In this document: positions 1-8,851 of the stretch, piece by piece
Layout of the letters: the number at the start of each line of letters is the position of its first letter
Position numbering within the stretch: position 1 is the stretch's first letter
Source of the DNA: Nitrobacteraceae bacterium AZCC 2146
GTDB taxonomy: Bacteria > Pseudomonadota > Alphaproteobacteria > Rhizobiales > Xanthobacteraceae
Assembly: GCA_036924855.1 (NCBI GenBank)
Contig: JBAGRP010000001.1
Location: forward strand, 5,444,001 to 5,508,000
Direction: 5' to 3'
DNA length: 64,000 bases
The notes under the pieces: model-generated
The model's input: the letters and a program-made list of their open reading frames with translations, nothing else
The model's database searches: none
What the model was told of the DNA's origin: nothing
Made by a program: the position numbers and the translations under genes

Positions 1-1158
1 GCTGGCGACCAGGCCGCGGAAGGGTTTAGTGCTGCCGTGAAGATGGTCGTCGGTGCACTTGCTCTGGCGATCGTTGTCGGCGTCGGCGCTGCGATTCTGC
101 TGGTGCGCGACGTTTCGACCGGCATCAAATCCATTGTGATGCCGATGCAGGCGCTGGGCACGGGCGATTTGTCGGCGATGGTGCCGCATCAGGGCGAGAA
201 GACCGAAATCGGCACGATGGCGGACTCGCTGCAGGTGTTCAAGCAGGCGCTGATCGACAAGAAGGCTGCTGATGAAGCGGCCATGGTCGACGCCGAAGCC
301 AAGATCGAACGGGGCCGTCGCGTCGATGGCATTACGCGCGATTTCGAATCGATGATCGGCGAGATCGTCGAGACGGTGTCGTCGGCCTCGACCGAACTGG
401 AAGCCTCCGCCGGTACGCTGACCGCGACAGCCGAGCGCTCGCAGCAGCTCACCACGATGGTGGCCGCGGCGTCGGAAGAAGCCTCCACCAATGTGCAGTC
501 GGTCGCATCGGCCACCGAAGAGATGGCCTCGTCGGTCAACGAGATCAGCCGCCAGGTGCAGGAATCGGCGACCATTGCCGGCCAGGCGGTGGACCAGGCG
601 CGCAAGACCAACGATCGCGTCGGCGAATTGGCAAAAGCCGCGGCGCGGATCGGTGACGTAGTTGAGTTGATCAACACCATTGCCGGGCAGACCAACCTGC
701 TGGCGCTCAACGCCACCATCGAAGCGGCGCGTGCCGGTGAAGCCGGTCGCGGCTTCGCGGTGGTCGCTTCGGAAGTGAAGGCGCTGGCGGAGCAGACCGC
801 AAAAGCCACCGGCGAGATCAGCACGCAGATTTCCGGGATTCAGGCGGCGACGCAGGAGTCCGTCGGCGCCATCAAGGAGATCGGCGACACCATCGGCCGG
901 ATGTCGGAAATCGCCTCGACCATCGCTTCGGCGGTGGAAGAGCAGGGAGCTGCGACGCAGGAAATCTCCCGCAACGTGCAGCAGGCCGCGCAGGGCACCA
1001 TGCAGGTTTCATCGAACATTACCGACGTGCAGCGCGGCGCCAGCGAGACCGGCTCGGCCTCGTCGCAGGTGCTGTCGGCTGCACAGTCGCTGTCGTCCGA
1101 CAGCAACCGGCTGAAGGTCGAGGTCGGCAAGTTCCTCGGCGCGGTGCGGGCGGCTTAA
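1..1158 (+). CDS. Methyl-accepting chemotaxis protein, 5' end outside window
   Basis: Chemoreceptor that passes a ligand signal to the CheA/CheW kinase complex at the inner membrane. The reading frame is open from base 1, so the N-terminus and most of the sensor domain lie upstream; a GTG at 37 is not taken as the real start. Visible parts are one hydrophobic membrane helix (about 43-111), a HAMP linker (about 115-280) and a long coiled-coil signalling domain. The conserved hairpin tip is present near 690-800, with the NLLALNATIEAARAGEAGRG-type motif. The protein ends KFLGAVRAA with no CheR/CheB-docking pentapeptide. The ligand is unknown. It converges with the carbamoyltransferase gene 47 bp away. 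Confidence 0.93.
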   Translation, partial: AGDQAAEGFSAAVKMVVGALALAIVVGVGAAILLVRDVSTGIKSIVMPMQALGTGDLSAMVPHQGEKTEIGTMADSLQVFKQALIDKKAADEAAMVDAEAKIERGRRVDGITRDFESMIGEIVETVSSASTELEASAGTLTATAERSQQLTTMVAAASEEASTNVQSVASATEEMASSVNEISRQVQESATIAGQAVDQARKTNDRVGELAKAAARIGDVVELINTIAGQTNLLALNATIEAARAGEAGRGFAVVASEVKALAEQTAKATGEISTQISGIQAATQESVGAIKEIGDTIGRMSEIASTIASAVEEQGAATQEISRNVQQAAQGTMQVSSNITDVQRGASETGSASSQVLSAAQSLSSDSNRLKVEVGKFLGAVRAA

Positions 1159-1205
1159 GTACAGCGCGCATCAAACCTCACGCGAAGCGTGAATGTGCAC
1201 CGATC

Positions 1206-3008
1206 CTACTTCACATTCGACAGCACCAGCGTCGCTACGTCCATGTAGGTCCGCACCAGCGGCGCCACGAACCGGTGCGCGGCGGTCTTCGACACCAGCA
1301 TGTCGTGCAGGATCAGATGGTCGATGCCGGTGGTCAGGAAACAGGCCATGGCGTCGCGTGGAGTTTCGACGATCGGCTCGCCCTTGACGTTGAACGAGGT
1401 GTTGAGCAGCACTGGCACGCCGGTCAGCGCTTCGAATTCCTTCAGCAGCCGGTACAGCACCGGATTGGTGTCCTCGGTCACGGTCTGTACCCGTGCGGTG
1501 CCGTCGACATGGACGATCGCCGGAATTTTCGCGCGCCATTCCGGGCGGACCGGCTTGGCGATCAGCATGAACGGCGAATCTCCATCGCCTTCGAAGATTT
1601 CATGGGCGCGGTCGGCGAGCACGATCGGCGCGAACGGCCGGAACGGCTGGCGATGCTTGACGCGGGAGTTGAGGATGTCCTTCATCTCCGGCTTGCGGGG
1701 ATCGGCGAGAATGCTGCGGTTGCCAAGCGCGCGTGGTCCGAATTCGGAGCCGCCCTGGAACCAGCCGATCACCTGTTGATCGGCGAGCAGTTTTGCGGTG
1801 TCGCGGCAGATGTTGTCGCTGCGCACCGCGCTGGTCTGAATCCGCACCATCGCGCGCTGCGTGGCGGCCTCGACGTCGGCATCGGGATAACTCTTGCCGG
1901 TGTAGGAGTGTTTCATCACAAAGGAACGCGGCTGTTTCTGCACCTCGAGCAGGCCGTAATAGGCGCAGCCGATGGCGATGCCGTTGTCGCCGGCCGCGGG
2001 CTGGATCCAGACGTTGTCGAACCCGGCCTCGCGTGCGATCCGGCCATTGGCGACGCAATTCAGCGCGACGCCGCCAGCGATGCAGAGATTTTTGGCGCCG
2101 GTGGTCTCGCGCAGCCAGCGCGCGCGGGCGAGCAGCACCTTCTCGGTGTCGTCCTGCACCCGCCAGGCGAGGTCCTCCCAGTGCCGCATCGAGGGATGGT
2201 TCTCCCACTTTCCGTCCGCGTCCATCACGTAAGGCTGGTTATATTCGGCCGTCCAGCGCGGCACGCTCAATATGTTGTCGGCGATGGCCATCAGCGGCTT
2301 GGCCTGGTCGCAGCGGCCATAGGGCGCCAGCCCCATCAACTCGCCGCATTTGTTCCAGTCGCCGAAGATGTAGGTCGAGGCGCGGCTGTACAGCGCACCG
2401 AGGCCCGGCATGTTGTAGAACTCATCGCTCAGGAAGCCGCGGTCGGGTTCCATCCAGACCTTCTTCAGGCAGTCGAGCTTGCTGCCGCTGAAGCTGTAGT
2501 AGCTCTCGGATTCCCGCGCCAGCGGCGAGCCGGCGTCGCCTGCCGGAAACGGCTCCATCACGTCGGAACGATAGCTGCCGACGCCATCGACGATCATGAT
2601 CGCGCCTTCTTCAAACGGGCACACTGCGAAGGCGCTGTAGGCATGCGCCAGATGGTGCGAGATCGTCACCACCTTGCCGTTGCGGGATCGATACAGCGGG
2701 TGTTTCGTGGCATCGGCGCGCTCGTATTCCGGCAGGAAGCCCGGCATGTCCTGATAGACCAGCCGGTCTTCCATCTCCGGCACCGGCAGGATGTAGCAAT
2801 TGCTCACCACCAGCTCGACGTCGTCCAGCGCGATGCCTTCGGCGTCGAGGCAATAGTCGATCACCTCCTGATAGAAGCCGGTGGCGTGTTTCTCGCGGGT
2901 GATGCGCTCCTTCTCGATCGCATAGACGATTTCGCCGTCGCGCAGCAGGCAGGCGCTGACGTCGTGATCGTAGGTGTTGAGGCCGAGGATATATTTATGG
3001 CTGGGCAT
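1206..3008 (-). CDS. Carbamoyltransferase, NodU/CmcH family
   Basis: A 600-residue enzyme of the family that moves a carbamoyl group from carbamoyl phosphate, through a carbamoyl-adenylate, to a hydroxyl of a sugar or natural product. The N-terminal Kae1-like half carries the metal-binding HHLAHA motif (residues 118-123) and AGGVALN (311-317). The C-terminal half has GPRALGNRSI (424-433), the family hallmark. I start at the ATG at 3008 (MPSHKYILGLN) because the open frame upstream of it does not look like protein. Close relatives carbamoylate Nod factors, antibiotics or lipopolysaccharide sugars. No nod, antibiotic or glycosyltransferase genes are nearby, so the acceptor is unknown. It appears to be a single-gene unit. 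Confidence 0.9.
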   Translation of the reverse strand: MPSHKYILGLNTYDHDVSACLLRDGEIVYAIEKERITREKHATGFYQEVIDYCLDAEGIALDDVELVVSNCYILPVPEMEDRLVYQDMPGFLPEYERADATKHPLYRSRNGKVVTISHHLAHAYSAFAVCPFEEGAIMIVDGVGSYRSDVMEPFPAGDAGSPLARESESYYSFSGSKLDCLKKVWMEPDRGFLSDEFYNMPGLGALYSRASTYIFGDWNKCGELMGLAPYGRCDQAKPLMAIADNILSVPRWTAEYNQPYVMDADGKWENHPSMRHWEDLAWRVQDDTEKVLLARARWLRETTGAKNLCIAGGVALNCVANGRIAREAGFDNVWIQPAAGDNGIAIGCAYYGLLEVQKQPRSFVMKHSYTGKSYPDADVEAATQRAMVRIQTSAVRSDNICRDTAKLLADQQVIGWFQGGSEFGPRALGNRSILADPRKPEMKDILNSRVKHRQPFRPFAPIVLADRAHEIFEGDGDSPFMLIAKPVRPEWRAKIPAIVHVDGTARVQTVTEDTNPVLYRLLKEFEALTGVPVLLNTSFNVKGEPIVETPRDAMACFLTTGIDHLILHDMLVSKTAAHRFVAPLVRTYMDVATLVLSNVK

Positions 3009-3358
3009 GGACCGTTTTCTGGAAATGTGCGGAAGGCGAGTATCGGAAATGATCGCAGCGCTAAGCAAGCCGTCGTGATGCTGTCGCTGCATGTGCGAAG
3101 AGTCGCAGCGAGCATAGTGTGGGGCAATATGAAGGCAACGTGAACGGCAATGATGCGCGTTTGTTCGCGGCGACAGCGCTGCAGGCAACTTGACCGGCAG
3201 CGAGGCTTGACCCTATTCTCATGTGGTGCACGCGTGCCACGCGATGGCCATAAAACTATTTTGATTCTGGCATAACCTCGAATCAAACTTGTTGCTGATA
3301 ACGCGAGGCTGGAAGCGTCCTTGAAATTCCTGCTTCCCGAGAATGGGAGATCTTGAAA

Positions 3359-3694
3359 ATGGCTCACACCAAATCGACGACACGCCACAACATCGTGACC
3401 CGCTGCCTCGCAGCGGTGGCGCTGATTTCCGTTTACTGCGTCGGCATCATCGGCGCGTCCGCGGTGCTGCTGACGACTGCCAGCACCTCGGCAGATGCCC
3501 GCGGTGGTGGACGCGGCGGCGGCGGTCGCGGTGGTGGTTTCCGCGGCGGCGGTTTTCGTGGCGGTGGCTGGGGCCGCGGTGGTGGCTGGGGCCGCGGTCG
3601 CGGTTATGGCTGGGGCCGCGGTTACGGCATCGTCGGTCCCGGACCCGGCTGCTATTTCAGTCGCCGCTGGGGCCGGGTGATCTGCCCGTATTGA
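3359..3694 (+). CDS. Small exported Gly/Arg/Trp-rich protein
   Basis: An 111-residue protein of unknown function. It has a basic N-terminus, a hydrophobic stretch at about residues 17-40 and a likely signal-peptidase site after SADA, so it is probably exported. The mature part is almost entirely Gly-Gly-Gly-Arg, Phe-Arg and Gly-Trp-Gly-Arg repeats, followed by a short tail with two cysteines (PGCYF and VICPY) that could form a disulphide. The ATG at 3359 has a GGGAGA ribosome site nearby; an in-frame TTG two codons earlier is less likely. A strong terminator follows at 3741. Similar low-complexity exported proteins are common in Rhizobiales but uncharacterised. Confidence 0.7.
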   Translation: MAHTKSTTRHNIVTRCLAAVALISVYCVGIIGASAVLLTTASTSADARGGGRGGGGRGGGFRGGGFRGGGWGRGGGWGRGRGYGWGRGYGIVGPGPGCYFSRRWGRVICPY

Positions 3695-3740
3695 TTGCCT
3701 GCGTTCGGCGCCTGGAGCGCCGGACCGAAGCGTGAATTGC

Positions 3741-3776
3741 GAGGTGCGCCGGAAGCCGGCGCACCTCGTTTTCGTT
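3741..3776 (+). terminator. Rho-independent terminator after the Gly-rich gene
   Basis: A perfect 12-bp stem (GAGGTGCGCCGG at 3741-3752 pairing with CCGGCGCACCTC at 3756-3767), a 3-nt loop, then a T-rich stretch GTTTTCGTTT. It lies 46 bp downstream of the Gly-rich gene's stop and is among the clearest intrinsic terminators in the window. Confidence 0.85.
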
Positions 3777-3895
3777 TGCAGAAGACGCAGCACTTCAACG
3801 GGTTATCCCGGCGCTCGCCAGGAACGACCCGTGGAGAGATCGTGCCAGTCGCCAGCCGTCGGCGCACCGCTCAAACCCCTCCTCCCAAAATAAAA

Positions 3896-3946
3896 AATAC
3901 GGCCGTACATATTTCCTCTTGATCTATTAATACGGACGTCCATATT
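3896..3946. promoter_or_regulatory. Twin palindromic operators upstream of the SDR cluster
   Basis: Two 18-bp sites, AATACGGCCGTACATATT (3896-3913) and AATACGGACGTCCATATT (3929-3946), differ at only two positions and sit 33 bp apart centre to centre, about three helical turns. Each core is a near-palindrome (TACGGnCGTnC type) like those bound by TetR-family repressors. A possible promoter overlaps the second copy: TTGATC at 3919-3924 and a weak -10 CATATT at 3941-3946. The first gene of the cluster starts 48 bp downstream. No TetR gene is encoded in the window, so the regulator must act from elsewhere. Confidence 0.6.
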
Positions 3947-3993
3947 GATCGGACCGGAGCGGGAGCCGCCCGGCGAATTCAAGGACACGTCCC

Positions 3994-4740
3994 ATGGCCG
4001 CACCCGCCGTTCTGATCACAGGCGCTCTCACCGGCATCGGCCGGGCCACCGCGCTGGCCTTTGCGAACGGTGGTGCCCGAGTGGTTGTTTCCGGCCGCCG
4101 TGACGAGGAAGGCCAGAAGCTTGCCGTCGAGCTGCGCGCCACCGGCGCTGAGGCCGAGTTCGTCCGCGCCGACGTCCGCCACGAGGACGACGTCAAGAAT
4201 CTGATCGACAAGACGGTCGCCCGCTTCGGCCGCCTTGATGTCGCCGTCAACAATGCCGGCACCGATGGCACGGTGGGCCCGATCACCGAGCAGACCGCCG
4301 AGAGTTATGCTGCGACCTTCGACACCAATGTGCTCGGCACCATCCTCAGCATGAAGCATGAGATGCGGGTGATGCTGGCGCAAGGCAGCGGCAGCATCGT
4401 CAACCTGTCTTCGACCATGGGCCAGCGTGGCGCCCCCAATGCCTCGCTCTACACCGCCAGCAAGCACGCGGTGGAAGGCCTCACCAAGGTGGCAGCACTT
4501 GAAGGAGCCGCGTCAGGCGTCCGCGTCAATGCGATCGCGCCCGGCCCGGTCGAGACCGCCATGCTCAACCGCTTCACTGGCAGCGCGGAGCGCAAGGCCG
4601 GCATGCTGGCGGGTGTCCCGCTGAAACGCGCCGGCACGCCCGAGGAAATCGCTGACGCCATTCTGTTCGTGTCATCGGACAAAGCGAGCTTCATTACCGG
4701 ACAGATCATCAACGTCAATGGCGGCAAGACCGCCTCCTGA
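3994..4740 (+). CDS. Short-chain dehydrogenase/reductase, paralogue 1
   Basis: A classical 248-residue SDR, a cytosolic NAD(P)-dependent alcohol/ketone oxidoreductase. It has the cofactor motif TGALTGIG (residues 9-16), NNAG (86-89), a catalytic serine at about 139-140 and YTASK (Tyr153, Lys157). An AAGGA ribosome site precedes the ATG at 3994. It is the first gene of a same-strand cluster behind twin operators and is followed 37 bp later by a clear paralogue. Substrate is unknown. The context (exporter, old yellow enzyme) suggests reduction of reactive carbonyls or a xenobiotic, which is inference. Confidence 0.88.
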   Translation: MAAPAVLITGALTGIGRATALAFANGGARVVVSGRRDEEGQKLAVELRATGAEAEFVRADVRHEDDVKNLIDKTVARFGRLDVAVNNAGTDGTVGPITEQTAESYAATFDTNVLGTILSMKHEMRVMLAQGSGSIVNLSSTMGQRGAPNASLYTASKHAVEGLTKVAALEGAASGVRVNAIAPGPVETAMLNRFTGSAERKAGMLAGVPLKRAGTPEEIADAILFVSSDKASFITGQIINVNGGKTAS

Positions 4741-4777
4741 TTCTCAGCGCCACGCGCCAAAAACGAAGGAACACTCC

Positions 4778-5530
4778 ATGAGTCACAGCAAACAGGTCGT
4801 CCTCATCACCGGCGCTCTCACCGGCATCGGCCGCGCCACCGCATTGGCCTTCGCCCATGAAGGCGCCAGCATCGTCGTCTCCGGCCGCAACGACGATGCC
4901 GGGCAGGCGCTTGCCACCGAATTGCGTGCGATCGGTGCGGAGGCCGAATTTATTCGCGCCGACGTTCGCCATGACGGCGAGGTGGGCAGCCTCGTCGACA
5001 AGACCGTCGCACGGTTTGGCCGGCTCGATGTCGCCGTCAACAATGCCGGTACCGAAGGTCAGCCCGGGGTGGTGACCGACCAGACCACCGACACCTATGC
5101 TGCGACCTTCGATACCAATGTGCTCGGCGTGCTCCTCAGCATGAAGCATGAGCTTCGCGTCATGCAGGCGCGGGGCCGCGGCAATATCATCAATGTCTCG
5201 TCGGCCTACGGACATGTCGGCGCAGCCTATGCCTCGGTCTATGTCGGCAGCAAGCACGCGGTCGAAGGCATCACCAAGTCGGCGGCGCTCGAAGCTGCTG
5301 GCTACGGTGTCCGTATTAATGCGGTTGCGCCGGGGCCGATCGAGACCGGGATGCTGAACCGCTTCACCGGCAACGACGAGAACAAGACTGGCCTCGCCGC
5401 GCAGACCGCCTTGCGACGGGTCGGTACGCCCGCGGAAATAGCGAACGTCATCGTGTTCGTTGGCTCCGACAAGGCCTCCTACATTACCGGCCAGTCGATC
5501 GGTGTCGATGGCGGCATGTTGGCGGCTTGA
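4778..5530 (+). CDS. Short-chain dehydrogenase/reductase, paralogue 2
   Basis: A 250-residue classical SDR collinear with its upstream neighbour and very similar through the Rossmann half, so the pair is a tandem duplication. Motifs are TGALTGIG (11-18), NNAG (88-91), Ser141/142 and YVGSK (Tyr155, Lys159). The ATG at 4778 is chosen because it has a GAAGGA ribosome site and matches the paralogue's N-terminus. The copies differ most around the substrate loop after the catalytic tyrosine, which suggests different substrates or stereochemistry. Confidence 0.88.
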   Translation: MSHSKQVVLITGALTGIGRATALAFAHEGASIVVSGRNDDAGQALATELRAIGAEAEFIRADVRHDGEVGSLVDKTVARFGRLDVAVNNAGTEGQPGVVTDQTTDTYAATFDTNVLGVLLSMKHELRVMQARGRGNIINVSSAYGHVGAAYASVYVGSKHAVEGITKSAALEAAGYGVRINAVAPGPIETGMLNRFTGNDENKTGLAAQTALRRVGTPAEIANVIVFVGSDKASYITGQSIGVDGGMLAA

Positions 5531-5611
5531 TTGTCGAAGCGCAAAGCGGTCCGGACATTGTCCGGACCTCTTGCGCGCAGCACCCATACTGTACCGGCAC
5601 AGGATCTAATC

Positions 5612-7096
5612 ATGACAATCGCCACGACACCCAGCGACGCCACACTCCTCGATCCCAATCGCTGGGCCGCGCTCGCGGTGCTGCTGATCGGCGCGTTTCT
5701 GGCGCCGCTCGACTTCTTCATCGTTAACAATGCGATGCCGGCAATCACCGCGGGGCTCAATGCCCGATCGTCTGACGTGCAACTGGTGATCTCGGGCTAT
5801 GCCGTGGTCTATGCGGTGTTCCTGATCACCGGCGGCCGGCTCGGCGATATCTATGGCCGCAAGACGATCTTTCTGCTCGGGCTCGGCGGCTTCGCGCTGG
5901 CCTCCGCCCTGTGCGGGCTGGCGTGGTCGCCACTGTCGCTGATCATGGCGCGGCTACTGCAGGCGCTGACCGCCGCGGCGATGGCGCCGCAAGCGCTGGC
6001 TTCGGTGCATGCGCTGTTTCCGCCGCATGAGCGCGGCCGTGCGCTTGGCATCTATGGTGTGACGCTGGGCCTGTCCTCTATCGTCGGGCAGTTGCTCGGC
6101 GGCGCGCTGGTCGGCGCCGATATCGGCGGCTTCGGCTGGCGACTGGTGTTCCTGATCAATGTGCCGATCGTGATCGTCACCATCCTCGCCGCAGTACCGC
6201 TGCTGCGTGAAACCCGCGGCGCGCACCGTCCCACGCTCGACATCGGCGGTGTGCTGTTGTCGTCACTGGCGTTGTCGTCATTCGTGGTGCCGCTGGTGGA
6301 GGGCCGCGAGCGCGGTTGGCCGCTGTGGTCGATCGTGATGCTGCTGACCACGCCGTTCTTCGTCGAGGCGTTTCGCCGTTATGAAATCCGGCTGGCGAAG
6401 GCCGGTGGCGATCCGCTGATTGCTATCGAGGTGTTTCAGTCGTCCGGCCTGCTTCGCGGTATCGGCGCCATCATGACGCTCTATGCGGTGGCGACGTTCT
6501 TCCTCACCTATTCGATCTATCTGCAGTCGGCGCTGCGCTTCACCGCGTGGCAGTCCGGACTTGCCATCCTGCCGTTCTCGGCAGGCTTCCTGGTCGCATC
6601 GACGTTCAGCTCCGCGATCGGCCGCTGGTTCGGCACATCCGCGCCATCGCTGAGCTATCTGTTGGCGGCCACCGGCTCGATCGCGACCGCTATCGTCGTG
6701 GCGCACGGCCCCGCGGGCGTTGTGCCGCCGTGGCCGCTGATCGTGCCGGCGCTGGTTCTGTTCGGCTTCGGCATGGGCCTTGCGATTCCGACCATGGTGC
6801 GCGTCATCGTCGAGCGGGTCGCGCCTGTTCATGCGGGCCTGGTTGGCGGCATGTTCAATTCGACGCTACAGGTGTCCGCCGCGGTCGGCATCGCCGTGAT
6901 CGGCGGCTTGTTCTTCACCGCCTTGGGTACGCGAACCGACTCCGCCGCGATTACCCATGCCTTCGCCATCACGCTGTTCGCGATTGCCGCCTGCCATGTC
7001 GGCGGCGCGCTGCTGGCCATCGGTCTCGGCCAGCGCCGCATCGCGCCGCTGCCGACCCCGCCATCACCGTCGTCATGTCCCAACCCCGGCCGCTGA
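5612..7096 (+). CDS. MFS drug/metabolite exporter, DHA2-like
   Basis: A 494-residue inner-membrane major facilitator. The N-terminal LDFFIVNNAMPAI motif in the first helix is the DHA2 (EmrB/QacA) pattern, and motif A GGRLGDIYGRK lies at about residues 74-84. The length and number of hydrophobic stretches fit a 14-helix protein. The ATG at 5612 has an AGGAT ribosome site; the frame is open upstream to 5531, but that part is not hydrophobic or conserved in look. Proton-driven efflux of a hydrophobic compound is the family role. It lies 81 bp after the second SDR and 11 bp before the DUF427 gene, so is likely cotranscribed. Confidence 0.86.
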   Translation: MTIATTPSDATLLDPNRWAALAVLLIGAFLAPLDFFIVNNAMPAITAGLNARSSDVQLVISGYAVVYAVFLITGGRLGDIYGRKTIFLLGLGGFALASALCGLAWSPLSLIMARLLQALTAAAMAPQALASVHALFPPHERGRALGIYGVTLGLSSIVGQLLGGALVGADIGGFGWRLVFLINVPIVIVTILAAVPLLRETRGAHRPTLDIGGVLLSSLALSSFVVPLVEGRERGWPLWSIVMLLTTPFFVEAFRRYEIRLAKAGGDPLIAIEVFQSSGLLRGIGAIMTLYAVATFFLTYSIYLQSALRFTAWQSGLAILPFSAGFLVASTFSSAIGRWFGTSAPSLSYLLAATGSIATAIVVAHGPAGVVPPWPLIVPALVLFGFGMGLAIPTMVRVIVERVAPVHAGLVGGMFNSTLQVSAAVGIAVIGGLFFTALGTRTDSAAITHAFAITLFAIAACHVGGALLAIGLGQRRIAPLPTPPSPSSCPNPGR

Positions 7097-7107
7097 AGGA
7101 GCCCGCC

Positions 7108-7488
7108 ATGACCCGGATCATCAAGATTCCCAACGCCGACCATCCGATCAGCATCGAGCGCAATCCGAACCGCATTGCCGTTACCGTCGACGGCCACGTG
7201 ATCGCCGCCACCACCAATGCGCTGACCTTGCGCGAGGCGTCCTATCCGCCGGTGCTGTACATCCCGCGCGGCGATGTCGATATGGCGCTGCTGGAACGCA
7301 CCGCGCATTCCACCTATTGCCCCTACAAGGGCGACTGCGCCTATTACAGCATTCCCGCCGGCGGCGAGCGCTCGGCCAATGCGATCTGGACCTACGAGGC
7401 GCCGTTTGACGCGGTGGCGGAGATCAAGGATCATCTTGCCTTCTATCCCGATCGCGTCGATGCCATCGACGAGCAGCCCGCGGCCTGA
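7108..7488 (+). CDS. DUF427 domain protein
   Basis: A 126-residue protein of the DUF427 family, recognised from the pattern ...YPPVLYIPRGDVDMALLERT followed by HCPYKGDCAYYS-like sequence (here YCPYKGDCAYYSI) and a C-terminal W-x-Y-x-x-P segment. The family folds as a small beta-structure of unproven biochemical function. A GAAGGAG ribosome site precedes the ATG at 7108. It sits between the exporter and the old-yellow-enzyme gene in the same direction. DUF427 genes often accompany oxidoreductases, but no reaction can be assigned. Confidence 0.85.
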   Translation: MTRIIKIPNADHPISIERNPNRIAVTVDGHVIAATTNALTLREASYPPVLYIPRGDVDMALLERTAHSTYCPYKGDCAYYSIPAGGERSANAIWTYEAPFDAVAEIKDHLAFYPDRVDAIDEQPAA

Positions 7489-7528
7489 GCGCAGCGGGTT
7501 CATCGCTTCTCACAGAGTTGGAATTTCC

Positions 7529-8641
7529 ATGAGTGCACTGTTTTCGCCGTTCAAGCTGCGCAATCTCACGCTGCCCAACCGCATCGTGGTGTCGCCGATG
7601 TGCCAGTATTCCGCCGTCGATGGTCTCGCCAATGAATGGCACATGGTGCATCTCGGCACCATGGCACTGTCCGGCGCCAGCATGCTGTGCATCGAGGCGA
7701 CTGCGGTGGAAGCGCTTGGCCGTATCACGCCCGGCGATCTCGGCCTCTATGACGATGCGACGGAAGCAGCCCTGAAGCCGGTGCTGGCGGCGATCCGCAA
7801 GCATTCCAGGATTGCGGTGACGATGCAGGTGGCCCATGCCGGCCGCAAGGCGTCGAGCCACACACCATGGGACGGCGGGCAGCAGATTCCGCTGAGCGAA
7901 GGCGGTTGGGTGGCGCATGCACCGTCGGCGATTCCGCAGAAGCCCGGCGAGCTGCCGCCGCAGGAGATTGATGCCGCCGGCCTGGTGCGGATTCGCGATG
8001 CCTTTGTCGCGACTGCCAGGCGCGCAGATCGGCTTGGTATCGATGCGCTGGAGATCCATGGCGCGCACGGCTATCTGCTGCACGAATTCCTGTCGCCGAT
8101 CTCCAACCAGCGCACCGATCAATATGGCGGCTCGCTGCAAAACCGCATCCGCTTTCCGCTCGAAGTGTTCGATGCGGTGCGCGCCGCATTCCCGGCGGAG
8201 AAGCCGATCGGTTTTCGGGTCTCGGCGTCGGACTGGGTCGAAGGCGGTTGGGATGTCGAACAGACCATCGTGTTCGCCAATGAACTGAAGAAGCGCGGCG
8301 TCGACTGGATCGACGTGTCGTCCGGCGGCGTCTCGCCGCTGCAGAAGATCGCGATCGGGCCGGGCTATCAGGTGCCGTTCGCCGAGGCCGTGAAAAAGGC
8401 CACCGGGCTTCCGATCATGTCGGTGGGTCTGATCACCGAAGCACAGCAGGCCGAGGATATCGTCGCGAGCGGCAAGGCTGACTTCGTCGCGCTGGCGCGG
8501 GGTATGCTCTACGATCCGCGCTGGCCATGGCACGCCGCGGCGGAACTTGGCGGCACGGTCGAGGCGCCGCCGCAATATTGGCGTTCACAGCCTTCGACAC
8601 AAAAGGCGTTGTTCGGCGACATCACCTTCGGCGGGCGCTGA
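7529..8641 (+). CDS. NADH:flavin oxidoreductase, old yellow enzyme (YqjM-type)
   Basis: A 370-residue FMN-dependent ene-reductase that reduces activated C=C bonds of enones and related electrophiles with NAD(P)H. Diagnostic residues of the YqjM (thermophilic-like) class are visible: Cys25 and Tyr27 in SPMCQYS, HAGRK (103-107), the substrate-binding pair His177/His180 in IHGAH, and a C-terminal FMN phosphate region (VALARGMLYDP). The ATG at 7529 gives the family-standard N-terminus. It is the last gene of the twin-operator cluster. With the SDR pair and exporter it makes a plausible electrophile-detoxification unit; the combined role is inference. Confidence 0.92.
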   Translation: MSALFSPFKLRNLTLPNRIVVSPMCQYSAVDGLANEWHMVHLGTMALSGASMLCIEATAVEALGRITPGDLGLYDDATEAALKPVLAAIRKHSRIAVTMQVAHAGRKASSHTPWDGGQQIPLSEGGWVAHAPSAIPQKPGELPPQEIDAAGLVRIRDAFVATARRADRLGIDALEIHGAHGYLLHEFLSPISNQRTDQYGGSLQNRIRFPLEVFDAVRAAFPAEKPIGFRVSASDWVEGGWDVEQTIVFANELKKRGVDWIDVSSGGVSPLQKIAIGPGYQVPFAEAVKKATGLPIMSVGLITEAQQAEDIVASGKADFVALARGMLYDPRWPWHAAAELGGTVEAPPQYWRSQPSTQKALFGDITFGGR

Positions 8642-8851
8642 AGGGCGCGCTGACGTCAATCTCGATCACAGGTTTGTGTAACAGGCATTGCTATGCGTAT
8701 GGCAGCCCTGCGTCGCGATGGACGATGGCCGGTTTACACATCGGCGTGCCGATCCTAAAGAGGCCAATCAGCGGCGAGACTGCGGCGGAGATTGCGTCTC
8801 TGCCCCTCGCATCGGAATTTCAATTCGCTCCGCACCCCGTGAGGACCCATC

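Noticed and set aside
1206..3008. Nodulation locus suggested by a NodU-type protein
   Set aside because: No nodABC, nodI/J or nod-box is nearby, and the family is wider than nodulation.
1275..3143. 622-codon open frame on the plus strand
   Set aside because: It is antisense to the carbamoyltransferase gene; high GC keeps the opposite frame open, and the translation has no recognisable domains.
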